This document shows positions 1-5,940 of a stretch of DNA of 6,870 nucleotides, in pieces. The stretch's first letter is position 1. The number at the start of each line of letters is the position of its first letter. The DNA is taken from contig JALSQC010000393.1 of the NCBI GenBank assembly GCA_026985625.1, positions 1-6,870 of the forward strand, in the 5' to 3' direction. The translations under genes and the position numbers were made by a program. Under the pieces are notes generated by a model that was given only the letters and a program-made list of their open reading frames with translations, was not told where the DNA came from and searched no databases. Source of the DNA: Bacteroidales bacterium (GTDB lineage: Bacteria > Bacteroidota > Bacteroidia > Bacteroidales > JAFGXI01).

Positions 1-324
1 AACACTAATTTTTTTACAAATGTAGCTTTATGGAAAAAAGAAAAAGTAGGTGATTACGAATATGATGTATTAAGAATTCCTGAATGTTATACCGGATTAT
101 CTCTTTATCATTTTGATACTCAAAATAAAACTTGGCGTTCAACAAAAGATAATGATGATATACCCGGAGAAATAGTTGTTTATGCCATAAAACGTGGTAA
201 TTATAGTGTATTTATTATACCATATTCAATGTCGCAAAAAATTAGAAATTCATTTATAATTGAAAATGATTATGCAAAAAATTTTATAAACAAAACTATT
301 GAATCAATTAAATTTTTAAAATAA
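1..324 (+). CDS. Hypothetical protein, C-terminal 107 residues (5' truncated)
   Basis: Reading frame 1 is open from the left edge to a TAA at 322-324, so this is the end of a gene that begins outside the window. I do not recognise the family. The visible part reads like a globular mixed alpha/beta domain: aromatic and charged residues alternate, with hydrophobic strand-like stretches such as GEIVVYAI and SVFIIPY, followed by an amphipathic C-terminal stretch ending ESIKFLK. It has one cysteine, no membrane helix and no recognisable catalytic motif. The stop lies 19 nt before the downstream lipoprotein start, with no terminator or promoter between, so the two are probably cotranscribed. That this is coding is well supported by the long open frame in AT-rich DNA and by the Bacteroidota-like codon choice. 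Its function is unknown. Confidence 0.75.
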   Translation, partial: NTNFFTNVALWKKEKVGDYEYDVLRIPECYTGLSLYHFDTQNKTWRSTKDNDDIPGEIVVYAIKRGNYSVFIIPYSMSQKIRNSFIIENDYAKNFINKTIESIKFLK

Positions 325-343
325 CAATAAAAATTAAAAAATC

Positions 344-871
344 ATGAAAAAAAACAGAATTATTTTAAGCACATTTTTACTAATTACATTAGTAACATTT
401 ATGAGTTCGTGTGGCTCAAAAAATGGAAGTGGTTCATCAGGCGATGCTTACAGTATGATAATTGGGCCTGATAAAGGTGATTTTAGAGGGGTTACATTTA
501 ATAAAACCACCTATGACGAAGTTTCGGCTTTGGAAGACGAGAGTGCAATATCTTTTCCAAGCGAAGACCATGGAATGTTAAGTTACAGATACGATGTAAA
601 AGAAAACGAGTCGATAGAAATATATTATTATTTCGAAAACGATATTTGCACCGGTATGTCTATTACTTTTACAACAAAAGATAAAGCAAAAAAAGTAGAA
701 ACCGTTGATAATTTATTTAATAAATTAACCGATTATTTTACTAAAAAAATTGGCGAAAAACAAACTGTATCGGAATTTATAAATTCTTGGAAATTAAATA
801 ATCTAAGTCTTAGTTTATCAAGAGTTAAAGACGACAAACACGACGGACAAGTTAATATTATTATTAACTAA
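344..871 (+). CDS. Predicted small lipoprotein of unknown function
   Basis: The protein has 175 residues. The N terminus is a lipoprotein signal: basic MKKNR, a hydrophobic core at about residues 6-19, and the lipobox M20-S21-S22-C23, which places the lipidated cysteine at 23. A flexible Gly/Ser-rich linker follows (24-33). It lacks the acidic run after Cys that is typical of surface-exported Bacteroidota lipoproteins, so a periplasm-facing outer-membrane location is more likely (inference). The mature part has a F47-R-G-V-T-F motif followed by a DEV turn at 58-60, and a strand-rich YYYFEND segment at 94-100. This layout recalls small BamE/BLIP-like lipoproteins, but I cannot assign a family. 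The ATG at 344 is the only start that gives a complete signal peptide. There is no Shine-Dalgarno sequence. It follows the upstream gene by 19 nt and ends at a strong terminator. Function is unknown; the lipoprotein call is firm. Confidence 0.85.
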   Translation: MKKNRIILSTFLLITLVTFMSSCGSKNGSGSSGDAYSMIIGPDKGDFRGVTFNKTTYDEVSALEDESAISFPSEDHGMLSYRYDVKENESIEIYYYFENDICTGMSITFTTKDKAKKVETVDNLFNKLTDYFTKKIGEKQTVSEFINSWKLNNLSLSLSRVKDDKHDGQVNIIIN

Positions 872-890
872 ATAAAAAAAATGTTTAATT

Positions 891-925
891 AAAAAAACCG
901 TGTCTTTTTTTGATACGGTTTTTTT
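891..925. terminator. Bidirectional intrinsic terminator
   Basis: The arms at 891-904 and 912-925 pair along all 14 positions (seven A:T pairs, then CCGTGTC with GATACGG, one being a G:U wobble) around a loop of seven T. The stem is flanked by A7 on the left and T7 on the right, so the transcript of either strand ends in a U tract. It sits between convergent genes: 20 nt after the lipoprotein stop, and overlapping the last two bases (924-925) of the nadD stop codon on the other strand. It therefore should end both the lipoprotein transcript and the yicC-gmk-nadD transcript. Confidence 0.88.
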
Positions 926-1499
926 ATTTTTCGTAAAAGTGCATTTCTTTAACATATTCGGCTACTTTACAGGGCATAAAATTTGATACGTCGATTTTTT
1001 GTTTTATCGATTTTCTAATAAAACTTGACGAAATCTCTATTAAAGGAGCATTTACAATTTTTACATTTTTATGCGACAAAAGTTCTAAATTATCGAATCC
1101 GGGACGGGGATATACCAAAATCTTGTAATCGTTAAGAATAATATCGTAATTTTTCCATTTTTTTATGTTTGCCAAATTATCGGCTCCCATTATCAAATAA
1201 AATATATTATCGGGATATTTCTCGCTTAAATAAATAAGAGTATCTATAGTGTAAGATGGTTTTGGCATCGAAAACTCAACAGTGCAAACTTTGTATTTTG
1301 ATATATCTGTTATTGCAAGGTTTAAAAGCTCGTAGCGATGATGTTCGGCTAAAAGCGAAGCTTTTTTTTTAAGAGGATTTTGAGGGCTTACAACAAACCA
1401 CAATTTATTAATTTCTGAAAACTCTAAAATATAATTTGCAATTGCCATATGTCCGATATGCACAGGATTAAAAGAGCCAAAATACAAACCTATTTTCAT
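924..1499 (-). CDS. nadD: Nicotinate-nucleotide adenylyltransferase NadD
   Basis: This cytoplasmic enzyme of NAD synthesis joins nicotinate mononucleotide and ATP to give deamido-NAD and pyrophosphate. The 191-residue length is normal for the family. It is a single Rossmann-like nucleotidyltransferase domain. The nucleotide-binding signature GSFNPVHIGH lies at residues 8-17, with the HxGH histidines at 14 and 17. Further family motifs are PSYTIDTL at 81-88, GADNL at 105-109 with a following tryptophan at 115, and ISSSFIRKSI at 156-165, which binds the ATP phosphates. All key residues are present. It is the last gene of the yicC-gmk-nadD operon, starting 2 nt after the gmk stop with no Shine-Dalgarno sequence, which suggests translational coupling (inference). 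Its stop codon overlaps the terminator stem. One oddity is an uninterrupted A9 run within codons 44-46 (Lys-Lys-Lys). Confidence 0.95.
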   Translation of the reverse strand: MKIGLYFGSFNPVHIGHMAIANYILEFSEINKLWFVVSPQNPLKKKASLLAEHHRYELLNLAITDISKYKVCTVEFSMPKPSYTIDTLIYLSEKYPDNIFYLIMGADNLANIKKWKNYDIILNDYKILVYPRPGFDNLELLSHKNVKIVNAPLIEISSSFIRKSIKQKIDVSNFMPCKVAEYVKEMHFYEK

Positions 1500-1501
1500 T
1501 T

Positions 1502-2071
1502 TTAATTTTTTATAAAATTTTTTATAACGTTATATGTTTTTTTTACGGCAGTATCTAAATCGTTATTTACAATAATTTTATCGAAAAAGTGTGATTTTGA
1601 GATTTCTTTACGAGCTTTTGATACTCGTCGGTTTATTTCGTCTTGATTATCGGTATTGCGATGCTCTAAACGTTCGCGAAGTTTCTCGATAGATGGAGGC
1701 ATAATAAAAATGGCAAGAGCTTTATCGCCAAAAAGTTTTTTAATATTCAGACCTCCTTCTACATCTATATCAAAAATTACATTTGTATTTTTGTTTAAAA
1801 TTCTATCAACCTCGGAATGTAATGTTCCGTAAAAATTATTTTCGTAAACCTCTTCCCATTCGACAAACTCGTTATTTGCAATTTTTTGTTTAAATTCTTC
1901 GGTAGAAATAAAATAATAATGTTTACCGTTTATCTCCCCTTTTCGGGGTTTACGGTTACATGCCGATATCGAAAATTCTAAATTTAAGTCTTTATTTTTT
2001 AATATAGATTTTAAAATTGTTGATTTTCCTGCCCCCGACGGTGCCGATATTATTATAAGTTTTCCTGACAT
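1502..2071 (-). CDS. gmk: Guanylate kinase
   Basis: Guanylate kinase phosphorylates GMP (and dGMP) to GDP with ATP, an essential cytoplasmic step in GTP and dGTP supply and in recycling GMP. The 189-residue protein has the family's normal length. The P-loop APSGAGKST is at residues 10-18. The GMP-binding segment begins with SISACNRKPRKGE (34-46), carrying the two arginines R40 and R43, and continues through HYYF (51-54) and NFYGT (79-83). DIDVEGG at 101-107 is the Walker B-like strand. The LID region RLEHRNTDNQDEINRR (134-149) supplies the arginines that close over ATP. Nothing essential is missing. The gene follows yicC after 4 nt and precedes nadD by 2 nt, so it is certainly within their transcript. 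A Shine-Dalgarno sequence is absent, as at the other starts. Confidence 0.96.
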   Translation of the reverse strand: MSGKLIIISAPSGAGKSTILKSILKNKDLNLEFSISACNRKPRKGEINGKHYYFISTEEFKQKIANNEFVEWEEVYENNFYGTLHSEVDRILNKNTNVIFDIDVEGGLNIKKLFGDKALAIFIMPPSIEKLRERLEHRNTDNQDEINRRVSKARKEISKSHFFDKIIVNNDLDTAVKKTYNVIKNFIKN

Positions 2072-2075
2072 AATT

Positions 2076-2948
2076 TTAGAGTATATTTAAAACCTGTTCT
2101 TTTATTTTTTCGAGTTCGTCTTTCATAAGAATAACGGTTTTTTGTAAATCGCTATCGTTTGCTTTTGAACCTAATGTATTTATTTCCCGTCCTATTTCTT
2201 GCGAAATAAATCCAAGTTTTTTACCTACGGGTTTGTTAGTTTTTATTGTTTCTAAAAAATAATTGCAATGATTTTTTAAACGTATTTTTTCTTCGGTAAT
2301 ATCTATTTTTTCGATATAAAAAATAAGTTCTTGTTCAAATCTGTTTTTATCTATGACTTTATCGCTTAAAAAAGTTTCGAGATTATTTTGTATTCGGTTT
2401 TTAATTTTTTCGATACGGTTTTTTTCTACGACATTTATATTTTTTAAAAGGGTTAAAATTTTTTTAATTCTTTTTTCTATATCTTTTTGTAAAAAAGCAC
2501 CTTCTTGTTTTCTAAAATCGTTAAGGTTTTTTAAAGCTGTTGTTATTGATGCTTTAATATATTCCCATTCTTTTTTATTAATCTCGGATTGTTCGTATAA
2601 AAGCACGTCGGGCAACCGTAAAATACCGGTTAAAACATCGTTGCTAAAATTTATATCCAAATCGCTGCTAATATTTTTTAATTGTTTATAATAATCAATA
2701 AAAACACTTTTGTTAATTTTTCCGTTATTTTCGGTGTTATTGTCTATAGATACAGAAAAATCTATTTTTCCTCTGTATAACGATTCGCTAATTAATCTTC
2801 GTATTTCTAATTCTTTTTCTTTAAAAATATTAGACGCTCTAAAATTAATATCAATTTGTTTACTATTAAGTGATTTTATTTCTATACTAATTTTTTTGTT
2901 TTCTAACTCTAATACGGATTTGCCGTATCCTGTCATAGATTTTAACAT
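2076..2948 (-). CDS. yicC: YicC/YloC-family endoribonuclease
   Basis: The 290-residue protein matches the YicC family in length and at both ends. The N-terminal domain opens with the hallmark SMTGYGKS (residues 4-11), followed by EIKSLNSKQIDINFR (23-37) and RLPDVL (111-116). The central part is a long charged helical region that includes RKQEGAFL (146-153). The C-terminal DUF1732 domain contains DITEEKIRLKNH (216-227) and the signature GKKLGFISQEIGREINTLGS (242-261). Family members in E. coli (YicC) and B. subtilis (YloC) are known as endoribonucleases involved in RNA turnover; the substrate here is unknown. The first ATG is preferred over the internal one at codon 5 because the family starts just before SMTGYG. 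It is the first gene of the yicC-gmk-nadD operon, with a promoter box 16 nt before its start. Codon use is like its neighbours. Confidence 0.94.
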   Translation of the reverse strand: MLKSMTGYGKSVLELENKKISIEIKSLNSKQIDINFRASNIFKEKELEIRRLISESLYRGKIDFSVSIDNNTENNGKINKSVFIDYYKQLKNISSDLDINFSNDVLTGILRLPDVLLYEQSEINKKEWEYIKASITTALKNLNDFRKQEGAFLQKDIEKRIKKILTLLKNINVVEKNRIEKIKNRIQNNLETFLSDKVIDKNRFEQELIFYIEKIDITEEKIRLKNHCNYFLETIKTNKPVGKKLGFISQEIGREINTLGSKANDSDLQKTVILMKDELEKIKEQVLNIL

Positions 2949-2964
2949 AGTTTTACTTTTTATA

Positions 2965-2972
2965 CAAAAATA
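2965..2972 (-). promoter_or_regulatory. Bacteroidota -7 promoter box for yicC-gmk-nadD
   Basis: On the minus strand this reads TATTTTTG, an exact match to the Bacteroidota primary-sigma -7 consensus TAnnTTTG. It lies in the 75-nt spacer after the response-regulator stop, with 16 nt between box and the yicC ATG, implying a leader of only about 10 nt. I see no TTG/TTTG at the expected -33 distance. No terminator is visible between the upstream regulator gene and this box, so some readthrough is possible. Confidence 0.6.
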
Positions 2973-3023
2973 AAAAATAACCCGAGATATTTATAAAAAA
3001 TAATAAAATTAGATAAAACTAAA

Positions 3024-3773
3024 TTAGTTGTTAATATTTTTTAATGTGTTTAGGACAATATCGCGTTTTCTTACCGATACCGGAACTTTTGTGTTGTCGG
3101 CTAATAACAAATAACCTGCATTTTTTTTGCTGTATTGTTTTATGTATTTTGTATTTACAAGATGCGATTTGTGTATGCGAATAAAATTATATTTGGCAAG
3201 CATGTTATCGTATTGTTTAAGCGTTTGCGAAACCATTATTTTTTCGTTATTATTTGTGTAAAAAACGGTGTAATTATTATCCGACTCGCAGCGTATAATA
3301 TCGCTAACGGTTAAAACAAATACATTGTTCGATGTCTTTAAAACAATTTTTTGTTGATTGTTGTTTTCGTGGTTTTCTATAAATGTTTTTATTTTAAGTT
3401 GTTCCTCGTCTTTTTTTATTTTATTAACGGCTGTTTTTATTGCCAAACATATTTCGTCATCGTCTAACGGTTTTAGCAAATAATCGAGTGCCGAAAATTT
3501 TATTGCATTTATTGCATACTCTTGATGTGCGGTAATAAAAATAAGTTTAAAATTATGAGTGCTAAGGTTTTTTAATAAATCAAATCCTGTTCCGTCGGGC
3601 ATTTCAACGTCAAGAAAAACTATATCGGGGTTGTTTTTTTTAATTACAAATATTCCTGATTTTACATCAAAAGCATTATCTATTATATCAATATTGTTAA
3701 AATTATTTTTTACAATATTTGTAATAATATCGTGAGATGTTTTTGAGTCGTCGATAATTACAGCTGTTATCAT
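3024..3773 (-). CDS. LytTR-family response regulator
   Basis: The 249-residue protein is a two-domain transcription regulator. The receiver domain (about 1-115) has the acidic pair D8-D9, the phosphoacceptor D55 in VFLDVEMPDGTGF (52-64), the switch threonine T81 in FITAH, and the conserved lysine K101 in LLKPL. All active-site residues are present, so it should be phosphorylated by a kinase. The C-terminal LytTR DNA-binding domain (about 142-245) shows IRCESDNNYTVFY (160-172), FIRIHKSHLVN (197-207) and VPVSVRKRD (230-238), the usual DNA-contacting landmarks. It starts 3 nt after the stop of the upstream kinase gene, so the two are cotranscribed and almost surely cognate. LytTR regulators bind short direct repeats in promoters; no target site can be assigned here. 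The family is AgrA/LytR/AlgR-like, with no specific ortholog identified. Confidence 0.95.
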   Translation of the reverse strand: MITAVIIDDSKTSHDIITNIVKNNFNNIDIIDNAFDVKSGIFVIKKNNPDIVFLDVEMPDGTGFDLLKNLSTHNFKLIFITAHQEYAINAIKFSALDYLLKPLDDDEICLAIKTAVNKIKKDEEQLKIKTFIENHENNNQQKIVLKTSNNVFVLTVSDIIRCESDNNYTVFYTNNNEKIMVSQTLKQYDNMLAKYNFIRIHKSHLVNTKYIKQYSKKNAGYLLLADNTKVPVSVRKRDIVLNTLKNINN

Positions 3774-3776
3774 TTT

Positions 3777-5681
3777 TTAAAAAATTTCTTTGTTTGGTAT
3801 TCTAAAACTAACTTTTGTTCCGGTTTTATTATTATTAGTTATGTTTTTTATTTCGAATTTCGATTTTTTTAATTTTCCGTTAAATATTGTTTTTAATCTG
3901 TTTTTTGTAATATCAATAGCCATTGATTTATGTTTTTTGTTCGATGATAAATCTTTTATTCCTATTCCGTTATCGATAATTTCAAAATATATATAATTAT
4001 TTTTTTCGAGAATTATTATTTGTATTTTACCTTTATACGATATGTTTTTAAATGCGTGTTTAATCGAATTTTCGACAAAAGGTTGTAACAAAACAGGTAA
4101 CATTTTTTTATTATCGGCATCTATTTCTTCGGATAATCGAATTTCGTAATCAAAAATATTATTTTTTAAAACTTGTTGTATATTTAAATAGTGTTCTATT
4201 ATTTGAATTTCTTCGGTTAACGTAATAAAATCTTGGTTTGTGCTTTGTAAAATCATACGCATTAATCGCGAAAATTTGCGTAAATATTTATTCGATTTTT
4301 CTATATCGTTATTAATCATAAATTGTTGAATTGTAGATAGAGCATTAAAAATAAAATGTGGGTTCATTTGCAAGCGATACAGTTTTTGATTTGTTTGCAT
4401 CTCGCGATTTATTGCTTTTAATTTTTGTTTGTTATATATTAAAACGGATATTAAAATTATTACGATTATAGATATTATTAATGCTATTAATAATATTTTA
4501 TCGGTTTTTTGTTTTTGTTCTAACAACTGTTTGCTTTTTGCAAGACTCTCTAATTTTCGATTTTTTTCGGCTGTCTGATATTTTATCTCAAGCTCTGCAA
4601 TTTTTTTTGAAGTTTCGGTATTTAAAATACTGTCGCTAAATTGTTTATTAATAACCGAAAATTTATATGCATTTTTATAATCGTTAATTTTAGAATAATC
4701 ATCGGCAAGAAAAGCCGATATTTTTTCTTGTAAATAAAAATTATTTATCTTTTTTGCTATATCATACGATTTTTTAAGATATAAAATGCTTTTTTTTATA
4801 TTGTTTTGTTTATACTCTAAACTCCCGATATTATAAAATTGTGTTGCAACATCGGTCTTAGAGTCTAATTTTTTATAAATATCTAATGCTTTTTTGTAAA
4901 AATCTTCAGCTTTATTAAATGATTTTTCCTTAGAATAAATATTACCTAATATACTTAAACTTTTTGCCTCGTTTAGCATATTATCATTTTTATTAAAAAA
5001 TACAAAAGCTAATTCTAATAATTCTTTTGCTTTTTTTAATTTTTTTTGATGGTAATATATAATTCCCTCGTTAAGATTTATTGTTGCAATATTATTCTTA
5101 GGAGCATTTATTTCCGTAAATATTTTTTTTGCCTTTTCGTAAAATAAAATAGCTTTATCGTAATTTTCCATTTTAGTGTATAGATTTCCTATTGCTCCAT
5201 ATACCATAGCTTTTCCGGCATTATTATTTATTTTTTCGTAAAAGGTTATTACTTTATTAAATTTTTGTAAGGCTTTTTCATATTCGCCGTTAATCATATA
5301 CATATTACCTAAATTGCCAAGAACTTTAGTAATATAAGATGTGTCTTTTATTACAACAGCTGTTTTGTATGCTTTATTTAAAAATTTTTTTGCTTCTGAT
5401 AATTTTCCGGTTTCGTTAAATAAAATACCAAGATTAACTTCTATTTGAATTTGTTTTTTTTGTAAATTAAGCTTTTCGGCAAATTTTAATGCTTTATAAT
5501 AATATACCTTTGCCGTATCGGGTTTTGAATAAAAAAGACTATTCGATAACTTTATGCAAGAATGTAATTTGTCGGTATCGTTTTTTGATGTATATATTAC
5601 ATTTTTTAAACTATCAATATTATTAGCAAAAACAATATTCGATAAAAAAAATATTAATAAAAATTCAATTAATTTTCTCAT
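3777..5681 (-). CDS. TPR-containing LytS-type sensor histidine kinase
   Basis: The 634-residue membrane kinase has, in order: a signal peptide (1-19, ending VFA before NNID); a TPR array from about 40 to 350; a charged coiled-coil-like stretch (about 357-394); one membrane helix (396-416); a short linker; and a cytoplasmic His_kinase domain with NPHFIFN (440-446), phospho-site H442. An ATPase domain follows, with N-box QPFVENSIKH (533-542), G1 box DNGIGI (570-575) and GTKVSF (621-626). The usual GxGL loop is replaced by SMAIDITKNRL (586-596), a form I recall as common in Bacteroidota kinases of this type and not a sign of inactivation. TPR landmark glycines fall at 85, 125, 165, 206, 246 and 286, a 40-residue period. 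The predicted topology puts the TPRs in the periplasm, where they may bind a protein or peptide (inference). The gene is first in its operon, directly before its LytTR regulator. The stimulus is unknown. Confidence 0.94.
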   Translation of the reverse strand: MRKLIEFLLIFFLSNIVFANNIDSLKNVIYTSKNDTDKLHSCIKLSNSLFYSKPDTAKVYYYKALKFAEKLNLQKKQIQIEVNLGILFNETGKLSEAKKFLNKAYKTAVVIKDTSYITKVLGNLGNMYMINGEYEKALQKFNKVITFYEKINNNAGKAMVYGAIGNLYTKMENYDKAILFYEKAKKIFTEINAPKNNIATINLNEGIIYYHQKKLKKAKELLELAFVFFNKNDNMLNEAKSLSILGNIYSKEKSFNKAEDFYKKALDIYKKLDSKTDVATQFYNIGSLEYKQNNIKKSILYLKKSYDIAKKINNFYLQEKISAFLADDYSKINDYKNAYKFSVINKQFSDSILNTETSKKIAELEIKYQTAEKNRKLESLAKSKQLLEQKQKTDKILLIALIISIIVIILISVLIYNKQKLKAINREMQTNQKLYRLQMNPHFIFNALSTIQQFMINNDIEKSNKYLRKFSRLMRMILQSTNQDFITLTEEIQIIEHYLNIQQVLKNNIFDYEIRLSEEIDADNKKMLPVLLQPFVENSIKHAFKNISYKGKIQIIILEKNNYIYFEIIDNGIGIKDLSSNKKHKSMAIDITKNRLKTIFNGKLKKSKFEIKNITNNNKTGTKVSFRIPNKEIF

Positions 5682-5697
5682 AAAATTTAGAAAATAA

Positions 5698-5705
5698 CAA
5701 AGTTA
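5698..5705 (-). promoter_or_regulatory. Bacteroidota -7 promoter box for the kinase-regulator operon
   Basis: The minus strand reads TAACTTTG, an exact match to TAnnTTTG, with 16 nt between box and the kinase ATG. The implied leader is about 10 nt. A TTG on the same strand lies only 12 nt further upstream (5718-5720), too close for a proper -33 element, so the upstream half of the promoter is weak or diverged. Confidence 0.6.
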
Positions 5706-5742
5706 AGTAAATTCTAACAATTTTATATTAATATAGTAAAAT

Positions 5743-5862
5743 TTTTAATAACTTACCTCAACTTAAGGAAACGTTGTATTTTACGAACAGTCTTTTTATT
5801 TGCATTATTTGCAAGCATTAATGAGGAATTAAACACATTAGTTTATTGTACAGTTATTAAAA
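5743..5862. repeat. Inverted repeat in the divergent spacer
   Basis: TTTTAATAACT at 5743-5753 is the exact reverse complement of AGTTATTAAAA at 5852-5862. If one bulged C at 5851 is allowed, three more pairs form inward (TAC at 5754-5756 with GTA at 5848-5850), giving 14 pairs. About 95 nt lie between the arms. I see no direct duplication immediately outside the arms. It could be a relic or MITE-like element, a regulatory palindrome pair, or chance in AT-rich DNA. Confidence 0.35.
5753..5818 (-). CDS. Doubtful small ORF, 21-residue basic peptide
   Basis: An ATG at 5816-5818 opens 21 codons to a TAA at 5753-5755; an in-frame GTG at 5834-5836 would give 27. The peptide begins MLANNANKK and ends RKIQRFLKLR, with seven Lys/Arg in 21 residues, as an amphipathic basic helix would have. 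Codons such as CTT, AAG, AGG and TTC are less typical of the neighbouring genes. The KIQRFL segment loosely recalls a motif I associate with IS4-type transposases, so it may be a relic, but that is a weak impression. It lies inside the inverted repeat, in the same direction as the kinase gene and 71 nt before it. No promoter box or ribosome-binding site is seen. It may not be a gene at all. Confidence 0.15.
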   Translation of the reverse strand: MLANNANKKTVRKIQRFLKLR

Positions 5863-5917
5863 TATTAACTTAACATTTTTTATGTGCAAAAAGAAACTTA
5901 AATTAAAAGAAAAAATT

Positions 5918-5925
5918 TATTTTTG
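5918..5925 (+). promoter_or_regulatory. Bacteroidota -7 promoter box for glyS
   Basis: TATTTTTG matches TAnnTTTG exactly and has 15 nt between it and the glycyl-tRNA synthetase ATG. A short leader of about 10 nt is implied, leaving no room for a T-box or another leader-RNA switch if this is the only promoter. No clear -33 TTG is present at the expected distance. Confidence 0.6.
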
Positions 5926-5940
5926 CTTAAAATTTAACTT

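Noticed and set aside
2353..2973. Two plus-strand open frames (2353-2691 and 2710-2973) antisense to yicC
   Set aside because: They mirror a well-supported yicC gene. Their products are Phe/Leu/Ile/Ser-rich, as expected from the complement of Lys/Glu/Asn-rich AT-rich coding sequence.
3017..3029. Palindrome AACTAAATTAGTT at the response-regulator stop codon, as a possible terminator
   Set aside because: The arms are separated by a single base, so no hairpin loop can form, and there is no GC pairing beyond one C:G pair per arm and no U tract directly after it.
3915..3945. Missing GxGL loop in the kinase ATPase domain as a sign of a dead enzyme
   Set aside because: H442, the N-box and the DNGIGI box are intact, and the SMA...RL form is, as I recall, common in kinases of this Bacteroidota group.
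3790..3996. 68-codon plus-strand open frame antisense to the kinase 3' end
   Set aside because: It is hydrophobic only because it is complementary to the ATPase domain coding sequence; no family motif and no promoter box.
5800..5814. Short hairpin TTGCA-TTATT-TGCAA in the spacer
   Set aside because: A five-pair stem is too weak and too likely by chance in this composition, and no U tract follows.
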